Origin: Arion vulgaris | Taxonomy: Eukaryota > Mollusca > Gastropoda > Stylommatophora > Arionidae | Reading direction: 5' to 3' | Length of the DNA: 64,000 nt | NCBI GenBank assembly: GCA_020796225.1 | Contig: CM036754.1 | Location: 38,496,279-38,560,278 of the forward strand | Shown here: positions 21,770 to 31,962 of the stretch, in pieces | How the letters are laid out: each line of letters opens with the position of its first letter | Position numbering within the stretch: position 1 is the first letter of the stretch | Program-made: the position numbers and the translations under genes | The notes under the pieces: generated by a model | What the model saw: only the letters and a program-made list of their open reading frames with translations | Told to the model about the DNA's origin: nothing | The model's database searches: none

Positions 21770-22119
21770 GATAGGATAATGGTAACTTATTTTATACCTA
21801 ACAGTTGTTAGTTTAACACAAAATATATTTTTTACTATGAACCTAAGTGGTCACCTTATGTACTGGTACAATAAATTTAAATAAATCTTAAGAACTCTCA
21901 GAACTGTATTTATTTATTTTTAAAATGTGACCCACTGTCCCCGGTCTTCCTACGGCGTGTTTTTACATTAGCAACAGCCGGAATTTGATGTGATATGTAA
22001 CCTACCAAAACGTCGCCATTTTGTAATCTTGTACAGAAATGTAAACCTAGGAGAATTAAGTGCTTCAAAGGGACATAACTAAAAGATCTGTTCTGGTACC
22101 CCGTGTATGATAACATCTT

Positions 22120-22515
22120 TCTATTCTAGGAGTGTCTGGAGCGTAGAGATAAGGTGCTATTCTGTCGTTTCAAAGATACTTGGTTCGTTTCCTGCTTGAA
22201 GCGAACGGGATATTTTTCAAGAGATCGCTGATCTCAATGTAGGTGAGATTGAGTTCCTAGTCTTATCGGAGACAAACAATAAAAGGAAATCCCATGTTTA
22301 AGTTGAGCACCTAAAAGAGCACTTGACAGTTGAAAATCTATGTGAGTAGAAAACAAAACCTCTGTCCTGACACAATTTATTAAAAAGATTTTTTAACCAG
22401 CTTCAAAATTACATTAGAGACCATCGTCGGTGCTACGGAGTTGGTGCGCTGTCGCCGAGATTTTACTTATAAGAAAGATATAAGAGTACACATGGTTATT
22501 CATGGAAGTGGGAGT
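22120..22515 (+). mobile_element. tRNA-headed SINE, family C
   Basis: The head GTCTGGAGCGTAGAGATAAG is followed by a body with GAGACCATCGTCGGTGCTAC and TAAGAAAGATATAAGAG. The better second copy is at 28997-29345. Confidence 0.65.
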
Positions 22516-22559
22516 TCTGGGAATGTCATGTATTAGTAGTACCTCTGATAAGGATGGCT

Positions 22560-23050
22560 GTCAAGCCCTTCTCAGGGCTCATCCCCTTTGGACAAAACCT
22601 GACTTCTAGCTTACGCTTGTGACTCCTAGTAGTTGTCAGTATGCCACAGTGACCACCCCCAGGGCAACGACTGGGATAGTCCAGCAAAACCAGCAATCGA
22701 TGTGGCTTTAAACAAATCGGTTAATAATGGTATGCCTACCCAGCATGCGAGGAATGGATTCGGCAGATTGTGCGGAAGAAACCATATTCTGGCTCAACTG
22801 GCAAGACTACGTCTGCCAGCAACGCGTAGTACAACGTAGGGAGCATTGCCAGGCACGTAGAACGCCCTGGTCATCCGCTGCACCCGGATTCTCCTCTTGA
22901 CTTGGTCTTGTCACTGGATGTAGAAGGGATTGTGCGAGATAAAGAGATCGACGAGTTTCGTAACTCTTTCTCACGTTAATCCAAATCATCGCGTGAGTCA
23001 GTCTTTACTATACATCACAACAACATACCACATCTACCTTTTCTTCGATT
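22560..23050. other. Unclassified, no gene recognised
   Basis: It includes a moderately GC-rich stretch, about 22640-22840, whose composition resembles a LINE 5' region, but no domain can be named. Confidence 0.35.
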
Positions 23051-23067
23051 AAAAATGGTGGTCATCA

Positions 23068-23525
23068 TCACCCTTGATAGACGAACATCATTCACGGAAG
23101 TGCACATCATCACCAGTGATAGACGAACATCATTCACAGAAGTGCACATCATCACCAGTGATAGACGAACATCATTCACGGAAGTGCACATCATCACCCT
23201 TGATAGACGAACATCATTCACGGAAGTGCACATCATCACCAGTGATAGACGAACATCATTCACGGAAGTGCACATCATCACCAGTGATAGACGAACATCA
23301 TTCACGGAAGTGCACATCATCACCAGTGATAGAAGAACATCATTCACGGAAGTGCACATCATCACCAGTGATAGACGAACATCATTCACGGAAGTGCACA
23401 TCATCACCAGTGATAGACGAACATCATTCACGGAAGTGCACATCATCACCAGTGATAGACGAACATCATTCACGGAAGTGCACATCATCACCAGTGATAG
23501 ACGAACATCATTCACGGAAGTGCAA
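23068..23525. repeat. 42-bp minisatellite, 11 copies
   Basis: The unit contains AGACGAACATCATTCACGGA; copies are nearly identical. As 42 is a multiple of three, both strands stay open for 150-170 codons. There is no sign of a real gene (no conserved start, splice sites or non-repetitive domain). Confidence 0.9.
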
Positions 23526-23529
23526 TAAT

Positions 23530-24186
23530 GATGGTCATATCAATGAATCAATGAATCAACAAGATCTTACTTTTGTCTGAAGTAATTTCTATACTAAACC
23601 TTCTGCTCGTTTTCAGGTACATTTCTGATGTTCTGTATTGGAACCAGCCATGAGATCAACATCGTCAACAAAACGTAGATAGTGAAAGCAAGGCAACGAC
23701 TTAAAGACATAGCCACATGAACACGCCACAGTGACCCACAAATGATAGTATTGTATAAAAAATGATTCTTCACTTTATTGTAAGATGAAAGTCAACTTAT
23801 CGACGACGCTGTCTCTTATTATTCTGCATCTTCATTATGTCCCGTATGACACATCAGACTTCCACAAATGATTTCCACTGTTGTCGTTCTACTAATTGTA
23901 TCTTACGTCAGGTAACACAACAACACTTCAGCTATCTTGTCCACAGTTCAAAAACCAATATATATATATATATGAATTATTGAAATTCCTGTAGTAAAAA
24001 CTGCTATTATAATAATAAATATGAATTTCAAGTTGAAATAGTTAGACAACATCAACACTTCTGTGGTCTACTGTGACTTCTTTAGTTATAACTATCAGAT
24101 TGTTGTTAGCTTGTTGATGTTGCGAGATGACGCTCTTCTTTCATTCTCTATTTTATACTTGTCCTTTTCTTTTTACTAATGCACAG
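23530..24186. other. Non-coding, no feature recognised
   Basis: AT-rich sequence with a short (TA)n run near 23960. Confidence 0.5.
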
Positions 24187-24503
24187 TTAACTCTACGTCA
24201 ATCGCCACACACTACGCCACAGCGTTATTATGTTTAACGCCAGTCGCCATACAACACCCATCGAGTTGTTTCCCCTTATACAAGAATTTCAAGCTTTACT
24301 TCTACTATTTTTACTCCTAATACTTTTGAACCTTGTTATTCTAATAGGATGTCCAGTTTTCTTCAAATTAGTTTATATATAAGACACATATATATGGTTA
24401 TTTATTAACGAGTAGTTACGATTTTATTTTTTAAATGCTTTTTTTTGCCTCCCTGAATTAACTACGTACAACTGAGGAAATAACTGTGTGCGAAAAGAGT
24501 TAA
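24187..24503. mobile_element. TTAA-flanked MITE (piggyBac-like), older copy
   Basis: Starts TTAACTC and ends GAGTTAA. The interior shares TTTTGAACCTTGTTATTCTA-like and TCCAGTTTTCTTCAA sequence with the intact copy at 61262-61566. Confidence 0.65.
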
Positions 24504-24594
24504 TATGCCACAACTTGTGCATTGTTGTTGACTAAAGAGTTGACCATTTCTAAAACAAATAGTATGGTCGACAATGCATGTTCTGTGCCTAGCT

Positions 24595-24965
24595 CTGAAT
24601 CCAGCAGGCTTGGGGTAGGCTAGTCTTTCTTAGGAAGGTCGAAAAATGAAAATTATTAGCTTGCTGATGATGTCGTATGGCAACCCAGCGCAAGAGAAAG
24701 AACATGAAAAACACAATATGGATGCTGGATATTACCAACTGTCTAGAATTTATGAGACAGTCATACTTCGCCTCCGGACGAGTCACAACAGAATGAGACC
24801 TGCACACTAGATTCAAGATATGCACCAACAACCGGTGTCCATGTGGCTTGGCGAGTATGACAACAGAGCATATCCCACAGAACTGCCACCAGTACGCAAT
24901 CCTGAGAAGAAAGAGGTGGCCCGTCTCAGCGGCAGTGCACGAACTCCGTAGCAATGGCGAGGGTC
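24595..24965 (+). pseudogene. LINE C-terminus downstream of RNase H
   Basis: The forward strand resembles YYQLSRIYETVILRLRTSHN followed by CPCGL-like and EHILQ-like remains, the region after RNase H in Jockey-type LINEs. Broken by frameshifts. Confidence 0.6.
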
Positions 24966-25139
24966 CCGATTGACTGATTGATTGATTGGACCATCGTATT
25001 TAATAGCAAATAATCGTCACAAAACATGAAAAATCACCGTGAAAGATTCATAGAATAATACTTCAGTATATTCTCTCTAAGAATATATATACTTTTCTAT
25101 TTCTTTTTAGGATTCTAATATTTCTATATTATTTTATAG

Positions 25140-25400
25140 ACGTGCTTGAATTACAGTGAGAAACAAAGAATGAAGTGGTTTGGCCACTTAATAAGAATGC
25201 ATCCAAACTCCATGGTATACACAGTCTTCTACAACAGAACATCGGGAAAGAAGGCAAGAGGAAGATCACGAAGAGGATGGTTAGATGTCATAGCAGAATC
25301 CTGTGAAAGAGTAAAAATAACAATCACCCAAGCCACCAGAACAGCACAAGACAAAAACAGAAAACCACGGCACTGGGCAACAAACCGCTAATAGTGTGAC
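25140..25400 (+). pseudogene. LINE RT C-terminal fragment, open for 81 codons
   Basis: Reads QRMKWFGHLIRMHPNSMVY and KKARGRSRRGWLDVI, the standard LINE RT C-terminus. No RT core is attached. Confidence 0.75.
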
Positions 25401-25439
25401 AACAAAAGTAGAAGAGACTTTCACCTTCGATGTCTCCGC

Positions 25440-25870
25440 AAGATTATGAGCATCAGGTGGTACGACAAGATAACCAACTCTGAAGTACTGCAACGTGCAA
25501 AACTGTCTTCCATCATGGGCATGATCAGCAGTAGACGACTAAGATGGTTGGAACATGTGAGAAGAATGGAAACTTGTCGCATACCAAAACAAATGTTGTT
25601 TTGTGAACTTTCGGAGGAAGAGGCACCAGAGCAGACCACTGCTCAGAAATAAAGATGTCTGCAAAGCCTCAATGAAAAACTTTTCTATAGGTTCCAGCAC
25701 ATGGGAAGGACTAGCTGATGACAGAGTTGTGTGGAAAGCCAAATTACAAAAGGGCGCAGAGTCTTTTGAGAAAAGACTTATGTATGAGCTGAAAGACAAG
25801 AGAGAAAAGCGAAAACTCAGAAGTTGTCACAGTAAAACACTTGGCAATTGACCGTCTGTAAAGACGAAAA
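25440..25870 (+). pseudogene. LINE RT C-terminal fragment with one frameshift
   Basis: First frame: IRWYDKITNSEVLQRAKL, RRLRWLEHVRRME and IPKQMLFCELSE. A shift near 25615-25640 leads to KDVCKASMKNFSIGSSTWE and MYELKDKREKRK. It is relatively young compared with the other relics. Confidence 0.75.
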
Positions 25871-26079
25871 AGGCCATATATACTCATCTGACTGATGGTT
25901 GTCCAGACGCTGGCGACATCTGATGATTGCAATAATACAACTAATAATAATAACAATAATAATGTTATTATAGTAAAGATACAGCCACTTTCTCTGGAGA
26001 AAAGCAAATGGTGGGGTTAGAGGGTTGTAGAGCAGTGCTGCTATATCCCGATATATTCACGACGAAGCGAACTAGTACC

Positions 26080-26140
26080 TTTGAAACGAAAGGCGATCAC
26101 TTAACCTCTACGCTACAGACCCCCACTTAACATAAATTGT
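26080..26140 (-). mobile_element. tRNA-like SINE head
   Basis: The minus strand reads GGGGGTCTGTAGCGTAGAGG then TTAAGTGATCGCC, an A-box-containing SINE head. The body is not clear. Confidence 0.5.
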
Positions 26141-26149
26141 TTCATAACT

Positions 26150-27000
26150 AACGTCTTTCTTTTTTTACTTTATTTGTTTTCCCACCATTACTAATTATTT
26201 TATAACTGATAATTCAAGCACGTACCCAGGGGATAGCGTGCCATCGGTTGGGAACCGATGGTCTAGCTTTAGCATATGAACCCGTTAGAAAAGAAAAAAA
26301 ATAAGAATATATGCGTTGGCGGTTATCAAACCAGGACTTTCTAAACAATAGACCGTGAGTTCACACCATGTCACCATGAAGTGTTGCCACTAAAACTTAT
26401 TTTCTTTTCGTTGCCCACTTTGCGACACATTGTAGATCCTGTTTTTGAAACGTGTGACACTCGAAGAGTTATACTGGTTTTTGTTGTTGTTTATTTCAGA
26501 GTCTGCTACTTTGTTAATTATCTTGCATCTTGTGCATCCTGTTAGGAAATAGGCCTACCTGACTTGTGCATTGTTTTATCTACGTTAAGCACATTAAAAT
26601 GTTCCCACACAAAAAACCAGTGACGTAGCTACCTTCCCTCCGTGCGCACTGATGTGTACCCGGCTTGAAGTCAATATACCGTTGTTGGCTAATATTAGAA
26701 TATAAGAAGACCCTCAACACGTCCTGCTGTACCCAGCGTAAAGACCCATTTGTTGTGAGGCACCAATCAGGAAGGAGGCGCTGATCCACCCATTATGGAG
26801 TGACGCATTGAACAACGTTTTCCTTTTCTTCCGTTGCCCTGTTAGCGTTATATTAAATGCAGGGCGACGTTTTTGTTGTGGGGACTGATATACGTGTTGT
26901 ATCCCACTCCACCAACAAGTAAGCTTGGGTGGTAGAGGGATAGGAGAGAAACTAGATAAACAGGAGATGACTAAGTTCACTGAGCTCAAACCCACACTAT
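26150..27000. other. No gene recognised
   Basis: Mixed single-copy-looking sequence. CCAGTGACGTAGCTACC near 26610 resembles a hAT end, but I could not find a partner end. Confidence 0.4.
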
Positions 27001-27002
27001 AC

Positions 27003-27250
27003 CTAAACTCTTCTTAGTTCTTCTTCTTCTTCTAACGCTCAATATCGACCATTTGTTAAACCACACTTTGTGATTTGTATGTGATCTGAGCATAAGAGCG
27101 ATTGTACGTTGTGCCAGTTATGCGTATACAAGTATGCCAGCACATCCGATTTTTTCGCAGATTTCTCTCTACTAGGGTAACTTCCCTATGGCCTACATCA
27201 TTCGACTCTTACGACATGCCATGTAGGTCGCAGTGTTACTATTTTTCCTC
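27003..27250 (-). mobile_element. SINE-like element, family F
   Basis: CTTCTTCTTCTTC at the left is the tail; the conserved ACTCTTACGACATG-type core is near 27209. Relatives are at 54257-54510, 32930-33180 (opposite strand), and partial cores near 14520-14575 and 30735-30800. Confidence 0.65.
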
Positions 27251-27499
27251 CTTGAGGCCTCTATAACACACGTGCGTTCTTCTTGGTTACATTTCAGACT
27301 TCCATGTCAATAACACTTTAGTCTAGTGTTTAAACATGGTGTTTTAGTTCTTGAACTATTCGTTTTAGCGGCGTATGTAGATATAGTTTATTTAGTTGCA
27401 GGATAATGACATTCCTTCTATTGTTCTAGATTATATGCCATCTTCTATTACAAGATCTGACACTTTCTAAACCCACAGGAAGCTATGTAACACAACCAC

Positions 27500-28080
27500 T
27501 GACAACATGTCATCATCAAATAGTTTGTCCTGGGCACAACTTTATCACCTTAACAGTCTTTCGGAATTTCTCTCTCTCTCTCTCTCCCCTCTCTCTCCAC
27601 ACACACACACACATAGGTTACATGTCGTGCCTCAGCATTCATGCTTTAAACCACATCCTGAATCTATCTTCTCTGTGGTCTTCTACTTCTCCTTTTGCCG
27701 GATGCCTCTTCCATGATGGTCTTCTCCAGCCCTGCTGTATCTTTATATGGATACTGTATATATGTATATATGTTTATATTTTATATTATACTTTATATTT
27801 TAAATGCTTTAATTTTCTCCATTTTATTTGTGCATCAGCCTGTTTTTTTGTTATGAGTTCTTTCTTGATAGATATATTTGTTCTCTTCTCTGTTCATAAT
27901 ATACGGAGGACTCTTCTGTATTACTTATATTCAAAAGCACACGTTTTTTCACTGCCTTGTTCAATGTTCATTCTTTACAGCCATACCTTTGCCACTGGGA
28001 TTGCATGCTCTTAGTATTGTGATCTTTGTTTTCATATCAGTTACATTCCATATTGTTTTAGTTGTTTAATATAGACGACA
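27500..28080. other. Degraded dispersed repeat
   Basis: The start (TCATCATCAAATAGTTTGTC to CTTAACAGTC, with a CT/CA microsatellite) matches pieces at 11530-11590 and 48255-48310. Long forward frames are not supported as genes. Confidence 0.45.
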
Positions 28081-28119
28081 ACATGTAGACGTTACATAGT
28101 AGATATCAACTGATTCTTG

Positions 28120-28560
28120 TGTCATACAAAACACTAAACCGAAAATTACTAAAAGTAAAATGGAGTGATTTCGTTTCGAACAACACAGTGAGAGATAGAA
28201 CATAGCAACAACCCGTATCAAATATTATAAGGAAACGAAGATGGAAATATTTAGGTCATGTTCTTAAATCAGACGAAAAGAAACTAAATCGACAAGTCCT
28301 TATGTGGTCAACAGTTGGGAATAGAAAACGTGGAAGACCTAAGACCACTCTAAGAAGAACAATCCTACAGGAAAGTAAACCAGAGCCGTGCGGTATATTT
28401 TCCCTCCCCTCCCTTACGGTGGCGCCTGATGTGACCGCCTCTAGGTATCATAGCACGACACGGCTCTGAAGTAAACTATTGGATTGTAAAACCATACAAG
28501 ATCTCCAACTGCTAGCAACGAGCCGCATCACATGGAGATCTAAAGCATATGTTCTATGTG
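28120..28560 (+). pseudogene. LINE RT C-terminus interrupted by a MITE
   Basis: Reads VLKSDEKKLNRQVLMW and NRKRGRPKTTLRRTILQESK, then resumes after the MITE as KLLDCKTIQDLQLLATS and ends near CADFGTKG. Confidence 0.7.
28381..28468. mobile_element. 88-bp hAT-type MITE with perfect target duplication
   Basis: Ends CAGAGCCGTG and CACGGCTCTG are perfect 10-bp inverted repeats. AAGTAAAC flanks both sides (28373-28380 and 28469-28476), an 8-bp duplication as made by hAT elements. Relative at 49091-49750. Confidence 0.85.
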
Positions 28561-28996
28561 CCGACTTTGGCACGAAAGGAACAAACTAACTAACTAACAT
28601 GCAAAACATGTTTACATTTGAATAAGTGTTGGTGCACAGTTTGTTGTTATATGACCCTAGAGAAGGAAATATAATATGCAATTTATATAAAAGTTAATGT
28701 ATATGAAATATACCACGTACGCAGCACACATGCGCACACACGCACTTTGCTTCTTTGTTAGTTTGTTGTGTATCATGTACGCACCTCGCACATACACGCA
28801 CACGCGCACACACGCACTTTGCTTCTTTGTTAATTTGTTGTGTATTGGATTAAATCCTCTTTAAGTCGCGGCGCAACTTTTCAGCATAAGAACAATTATT
28901 TTGTTGTCTATATCAGAGCTCAAAAACATATATATACATTGTATCATTTGTGTCAAGCTCCTGTTCTATCTATCCTTCTTTTTATCGTCTCTCTAA

Positions 28997-29345
28997 GAAG
29001 TCTCTGTAGCTTAGAGGTTAAGTGCTCTTTTAACGTTCGAAAGGTATTCGGTTCGCTCTCGAGTTCCTAACCCTATCAGAGATGGACGATAAAACGTAGG
29101 CCCTGTGCTCAATTTGAACACGTAAAAGAAACCTTGGAAGTTTAAAATGAATAAGAGTAAGCTGCAAAGTCGCTGCCTGAGCAAAATTCATTAAAACAAT
29201 TGTTGGTAAAATTCCTATAAAGTATTTTACTATCTTCTAAAATTACACCAGGGACCCTCGCTGATGCTACGGAGTTCGTGCCCTGTTGTTGAGATCCTTT
29301 TGTGTAAGAAAGAAATAGGAGCACACCTTATAATTTACTGGAGTG
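28997..29345 (+). mobile_element. tRNA-headed SINE, family C
   Basis: The head AAGTCTCTGTAGCTTAGAGG then TTAAGTGCTC, with a body ending AAGAAAGAAATAGGAGCACA. The same family as 22120-22515. Confidence 0.7.
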
Positions 29346-29499
29346 CAATGACGATGGTTTTATCAATCAATCAATCACTCAGTCAATCGATCAATCAATA
29401 TATTCAATGAGATTTATACATTTATATTTGCACATTATCGTGACGATTACGTCATGAAAAACTAATCTGTCAGAATGTATCTTATTTTTTTTTACCTTT

Positions 29500-29740
29500 C
29501 AGCTCCCAATGGAGCACAGGTCTTCAACAATTTTCTTGCTGTCCTTCTTCTTTCTTGCCATCCCTTACAGTTTTTTCCACGTCTTACCTATCCTTTCAAT
29601 ATCAATCTCCAGCTCTCTTCTCCTGGTATTTCTATGCCTTCCCCTACTTCTCTGTCCTTGCGAGTTCCAAAATAGTGCATGTCTTGCAATTCCTGTCGGC
29701 CTTCTCAATGTGTGTCCTAAACGTGAGGTAGAATGTATAA
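29500..29740 (-). pseudogene. LINE 3' tail
   Basis: The minus strand reads GHTLRRPTGIARHALFW and RRRELEIDIERIGKTWKKL, ending at the CTCCATTGGGAGCTG motif. Same family as 14105-14350. Confidence 0.7.
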
Positions 29741-29759
29741 ATGATGAAAAACATAAACA

Positions 29760-30050
29760 CAACAAATAAAATGATTCTCTAAAAAACTCATTTTGTTGAA
29801 TAAATGAATTAATTAATTTGTCGCAAACTGGTTAAAACAAACTGCAGTTGTAGTTATATCCTGTTCGGTGTACAATGTCAGAAAACGTACCACAAAAACA
29901 AATGTGACTGTAGAATCGTATGTGTAGACTTCGACACTGGTTAATCATAGGTGTAGACATTGGTAGAATCAGAGGTGTAGACTATTGGTCAGTGAGAACA
30001 TAAACACAACAGTTTTGTCTGATACCAATGCTGACATAGTAAAATAAATG
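29760..30050. other. No feature recognised
   Basis: AT-rich sequence with a short imperfect repeat of AGGTGTAGAC. Confidence 0.4.
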
Positions 30051-30054
30051 TGCT

Positions 30055-30490
30055 CTGAACTCATCATCATCAGGTGCAGTGCCGGTTGGCGTAGGCGATC
30101 ATGGATTTCCACAAATCTGTCTCTGGTGTTTGCTATCATCTCAGATGTTGACGCTGTACAGTGCCATGAAGTCAGAATATCCCAAATTCTCTCTCTCTCT
30201 CTTCATCTGTCTGGTCTACCCTCGATTTTACCGGTTGTCACAATGTGTTCTAAACCTTCCTTCCTCATCACATGTTCGAAAAGTGATGACTATCCCTTTC
30301 TTATATTGATGATTAACTTTCTCTGTGTCTTGATCTCATTCAACACATCCACATTTGTCATTTTAGCAGTCCATGTGATTCTCATCATTCTTCTGTAAAA
30401 CCACATTTATGTGGCCCTCAGAGATTTTTCGATCTTTTCGTTTATTGTCCATGACTTGCATCCATATGTCACTATTGGTTCTATGTAGCA
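30055..30490 (-). pseudogene. LINE fragment, same family as 5958-6290
   Basis: Shares GTGTTTGCTATCATCTCAGA, GCCATGAAGTCAG and TTTTAGCAGTCCATG with the other copies; no frame is intact. Confidence 0.6.
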
Positions 30491-30959
30491 CTAAATAAGA
30501 CACATTCTGATCTCAATTGACAATGACTTGTTGCATATAATGTTTATGTTTTATTTAATCTGAACTTATACATTTATGGTATTGAAAGAGTTAACGAGCA
30601 TGCTCAGGAAAGTCCGTGCGGGCTGTGTGCTTAGACAGTGGCTTTAGTCTTCGTACCCAAACATTTGGGAGTCAAGGTAAATGAAACAACAGACACGCTC
30701 TTGTGTTGTCGGGGTCCACAAGTGAAGAAAATAATAGTAACACTGTGGTCTACAATGCGTGTCGTAAGAGGGAAAGTCGTATGGGATGTGGGCAATACAT
30801 GACGCAATTGTCTCAACAGATATGAGGACAAGAATGATGATTACTGTTTTATGAAAATGATATTTCTAATCAACTTTCCAGTGAAGTGTCTGACTATTAA
30901 TTTATCTGGTTCTTGAGAGAATCTCCTTCGAATCCACGGTTTATTTCAGAGAATGTCTA

Positions 30960-31650
30960 TATTCCATGTTCCATGAAGGACCTATTTATAGTTCACGTTC
31001 TAAGTATAATCCATGCTTCATCTATAATCCATGTTCCATGTAAGGATATATGTAAGGATAGATGTTCCATTTAAGGATATATTTATAGTTTACGTTCTAA
31101 GTATAATCCATGTTCCATGTAAGGATATATGTAAGGATAGATGTTCCATTTAAGGATATATTTATAGTTTACGTTCTAAGTATAATCCATGTTCCATGTA
31201 AGGACCTATTTATAGTCCATGTTCCATGTAAGGACCTATTTATAATCCATGTTCCATGTAAGGATCTATTTATAATCCATGTTCCATGTAAGGACCTATT
31301 TATAGTTCATGTTCCATGTAAGGACCTAGTTGTATTCCACGTTCTATTAAAATATGTATTTATAGTCCATGTTCCATGGAAGAACATATTTGTAGTCTAT
31401 GTTCCATGTAAGGATCTATTTATAGTCTATGTTCCATGTAAGGATCTATTTATAATCCATGTTCGATGCAAGGACATATTTATAGTTCATGTTCCATGTA
31501 AGGATCTAATTGTATTCCACGTTCTATTGTAAGACCTATTCATAGTCCATGTTCCATGTAATGACCTATTTGTAGTCTACTTCTCATATAACGACCTATC
31601 TATATTCCATGTTCCTTGTAAGGACCTTTCTATATTCCATATTCCTTGAA
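30960..31650. repeat. About 30-bp array upstream of the gene 2 promoter
   Basis: More than 20 units around CCATGTTCCATGTAAGGACC, more regular than in copy 1. The CCATGTAAGG motif is a near-CArG sequence. The array ends about 200 bases before the TATA box. Confidence 0.85.
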
Positions 31651-31848
31651 GGAATAGGTGTCTGTTATTAAAACATCTTGTTAATATACTCATATCTCTC
31701 TCGAAACAAGATTTTCTCGGAACAAGATTTTTAAAAATTCGTTATGTCGACAATTGTGGGCGAGGAGTTTACGCATTTTAAAATTTTAAATGTGTGGCAA
31801 AAACAAAAAAACAACGACTCAAGTGCATTCTGGGACATGTCAGAGATG

Positions 31849-31893
31849 TATATAAACCCCCATCTGTGACCAACTAATGAGCATCCAGTTTTG
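31849..31893 (+). promoter_or_regulatory. Core promoter of galectin gene 2 (TATA box)
   Basis: TATATAAA lies at 31849-31856 in the same context as the gene 1 promoter, with only a few substitutions through to the ATG at 31957. The same leader and the same ATGTCG followed by GTAAGT follow. Confidence 0.7.
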
Positions 31894-31956
31894 AAACGTA
31901 TTACAAGTTTCAATAGCTTTCAGATTTCACAGTTGAACTCAGCTTCATTTCACATC

Positions 31957-31962
31957 ATGTCG
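31957..31962 (+). CDS. Gene 2 coding exon 1 (Met-Ser only)
   Basis: ATGTCG precedes GTAAGT, identical to gene 1. The phase-0 end matches all microexons. Confidence 0.75.

Larger units (their letters stand above)
19869..21957 (+). mobile_element. Degraded inverted-repeat DNA transposon with transposase-like remains
   Basis: The left end (GTAGGGAAACAGGAGCACAA then TGGGTCAC) and the inverted right end (GTGACCCACTGTCCCC then GGTCTTCCTAC) form an imperfect 27-28-bp terminal repeat. Internal GGGTACAGTGGGTCA-like motifs recur near both sides. The interior (20674-21450) has broken frames, including SQRKKRDKTTILTD, HYVLIKFATKT, and LPPPVEHVGTERMRTRF with FPVDLS. That last block resembles a C-terminal region seen beside pogo/Tigger-type transposases, but no DDE core was found. 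I call it a transposon relic with moderate confidence and its superfamily with low confidence. Confidence 0.5.

Noticed and set aside
23055..23580. Open frames of about 157-168 codons on both strands
   Set aside because: They arise from a 42-bp minisatellite whose unit is a multiple of three. There is no unique domain, splice signal or homology.
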